Below, piece after piece: positions 6,375 to 7,453 of a stretch of 7,453 nucleotides of DNA (position 1 is its first letter; every line of letters begins with the position of its first letter). Both the position numbers and the translations under genes were made by a program. The stretch is from Bacillota bacterium. GTDB lineage: Bacteria; Bacillota; GCA-003054495; Carboxydocellales; JAJZTU01. The notes under the pieces are model-generated. The model worked only from the letters and a program-made list of their open reading frames with translations. It did not search any database and was not told the DNA's origin. The stretch lies in assembly GCA_021848765.1 (NCBI GenBank), contig JAJZTU010000171.1, forward strand, positions 1 to 7,453, written 5' to 3'.

Positions 6375-7157
6375 ATGACTGAGCAGTTGTTGTTAGTGGA
6401 GAAAGCGGCGGGGATTGCGGTAGTAACCATTAACAGACCCCAAAAAGGCAATGCCTGGACCAAGGAAATGTATCGTGAAATGGCCAATATACAACGGCAA
6501 CTACATTCAGACCCGGAGGTCCGGGTGATTATTCTGACCGGGGCCGGTGAAAGCTTCTTTTGTGCCGGTGTGGACCTGGGGGTTTTAGCCCAGGTGGATG
6601 CTAACTTTATCCTGCAGGAATTGCAAGCTTATCAGGAGATAAATACCGGCTGGGAGCGCCATTCCCGGCCGGTAATCGCCGCCATCAACGGCCTGGTGGT
6701 CGGCAGTGGGTTAGAGTTGGCCCTGGCAGCGGATATTCGTCTTGCGGCCGATACCGCCAAATTTTCCATAAATGAGGTGAAACTGGGGATCAACCCGGAT
6801 ATGGGAGGTACTCAGCGGCTTACCCGGGTGGTTGGCCCCAGCCAGGCCAAACGCCTGATTCTTACCGGGGACACCATTGATGCTCAGGAAGCAGCCCGCA
6901 TTGGTTTAGTAGATTTGGTAGTGCCTGCCGCAAGCTTAATGGAGGAGACCCGGAAAATAGCCGGTCGCATTGCCGGTAACCCGCCGGTAGCCATTAACTT
7001 GGCTAAGAAAGCCATTAATTTGGCCGGTGAGACCGGCCTGCAGCACGGATTGCTTTTTGAACAAATTGCCTCAGCTTATTGTTTTACAACTGAGGATAAG
7101 CAGGAAGCCATCCGGGCAATTCAGGTGAAAGGGATACCCCAGTTCAAGGGCCGTTAA
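6375..7157 (+). CDS. Enoyl-CoA hydratase/isomerase family protein
   Basis: This 260-residue single-domain crotonase-fold protein most likely hydrates 2-enoyl-CoA in the cytoplasm. The oxyanion-hole segments are FFCAGVDLG (near residue 60) and GLVVGSGLE. Glu114 (in GLE) and Glu134 (in NEVKLGINPDMGGTQRL) are 20 residues apart, as in catalytically active hydratases, so dehydration/hydration is plausible. The family also includes isomerases, and substrate range cannot be read from sequence. The usual AGAD is AGVD here. Length is standard. It begins 52 bases after fadE and is followed by the acyl-CoA ligase, with no terminator on either side, so it belongs to the operon. Because FadN already has an apparently intact hydratase domain, this enzyme may serve other chain lengths or handle unsaturated acids. 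The start has a weak Shine-Dalgarno (GGGGGAAG) and a possible coupled upstream frame. Confidence 0.88.
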   Translation: MTEQLLLVEKAAGIAVVTINRPQKGNAWTKEMYREMANIQRQLHSDPEVRVIILTGAGESFFCAGVDLGVLAQVDANFILQELQAYQEINTGWERHSRPVIAAINGLVVGSGLELALAADIRLAADTAKFSINEVKLGINPDMGGTQRLTRVVGPSQAKRLILTGDTIDAQEAARIGLVDLVVPAASLMEETRKIAGRIAGNPPVAINLAKKAINLAGETGLQHGLLFEQIASAYCFTTEDKQEAIRAIQVKGIPQFKGR

Positions 7158-7179
7158 GGAGTAAAAAGTTTAGTTACCG

Positions 7180-7265
7180 CAGGAAGTGCGTATACGAGGA
7201 GGTTGGATAAGGATGGTGCGGGATGTAGAGAAAATTTGGTTAAAACACTACCCTCAGGAAGTGCG
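7180..7265 (+). repeat. 11-bp direct repeat flanking the ligase start
   Basis: CAGGAAGTGCG occurs at 7180-7190, before the ligase Shine-Dalgarno, and again at 7255-7265 inside its coding region (around PQEVR). Both copies are preceded by TACC two or three bases earlier. The first copy abuts the 8-base palindrome CGTATACG (7189-7196). It may be a trace of a small local duplication, or coincidence. Confidence 0.4.
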
Positions 7266-7453
7266 GCCCACTTTGGAGTATCCCGAAATTACTTTACATG
7301 AAGTCCTGTTTCAGCGGGCCGGGGAGTGGCCTGACAATACTGCAATTATCTTTGGGGAGCACCGTATCAATTACCGGACTTTAGCCGGTATGGTTGCTGC
7401 GATGGCCAATGCCCTGCAAAACCTGGGCATCCAAAAGGGGGACCGGGTGGCCC
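7213..7453 (+). CDS. Long-chain fatty acyl-CoA ligase, N-terminus (partial)
   Basis: The first 80 codons are visible and the gene runs off the right edge. The ligase activates free fatty acids with ATP and CoA to acyl-CoA, feeding the pathway encoded upstream. Visible features are an N-terminal W-L-x2-YP segment, the ITLHEVLFQRAGEWPDNTAI block, and the GIQKGDRVA stretch typical of the first part of AMP-forming (ANL family) acyl-CoA synthetases. The pattern resembles LcfA/FadD of Bacillus. The AMP-binding P-loop and later motifs are outside the window, so chain-length preference cannot be judged. The ATG at 7213-7215 follows GAGGAGG (7196-7202) at ten bases; a GTG directly after it is a less likely start. 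The gap of 55 bases after the hydratase has no terminator, so it is probably the fifth gene of the operon. Confidence 0.85.
   Translation, partial: MVRDVEKIWLKHYPQEVRPTLEYPEITLHEVLFQRAGEWPDNTAIIFGEHRINYRTLAGMVAAMANALQNLGIQKGDRVA

Noticed and set aside
6349..6377. TTGACA as an internal promoter before the hydratase
   Set aside because: No -10-like hexamer is found 16-18 bases downstream; the sequence there is G-rich.

Overview
The window reads as chromosomal DNA of a Bacillota (Firmicutes) bacterium. G+C is about half, most genes carry strong AGGAGG-type Shine-Dalgarno sites, and the fused FadN type with hydroxyacyl-CoA dehydrogenase first and hydratase second is the one known from Bacillus and relatives. 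The AmrS-like gene end on the left and the overall composition would suit an anaerobic or facultative clostridial/Peptococcaceae-like lineage, but that placement is a guess.

Left edge (1-550): the last 37 codons of a plus-strand gene, probably the C-terminal zinc-ribbon tail of an AmmeMemoRadiSam-type radical SAM enzyme, converge on a small minus-strand gene for a phage-type Cys-rich protein. A perfect 16-bp inverted repeat with T5 on both strands lies between them and serves as a two-way terminator. Positions 551-887 hold no gene but are rich in signals: a consensus-like -35 followed by a dyad, then a separate short terminator, then GGCATTTC repeats, then the promoter of the main operon.

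Main block (819-7453, all plus strand): a beta-oxidation operon. The order is fadN (3-hydroxyacyl-CoA dehydrogenase/enoyl-CoA hydratase), fadA (thiolase), fadE (acyl-CoA dehydrogenase with C-terminal extension), a stand-alone enoyl-CoA hydratase, and the start of a fatty acyl-CoA ligase cut by the window edge. Together they cover fatty-acid activation, the first oxidation, hydration, the second oxidation and thiolysis. Gaps are 52-62 bases and no terminator is seen between genes, so one transcript is likely. All key catalytic residues that can be checked are present.

Regulation: the promoter before fadN (TTGACT, 17 bp, TAAAGT) has its spacer filled by TGAATGAATAGCCATTCA, which closely resembles the operator of the TetR-family acyl-CoA-responsive repressor FadR of Bacillus. 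The inferred logic is repression relieved by long-chain acyl-CoA. The most original part of the window is the 582-674 segment, which could encode a short regulated transcript of about 58 nt. The coding part is ordinary fatty-acid catabolism and no undescribed multi-gene system is evident.
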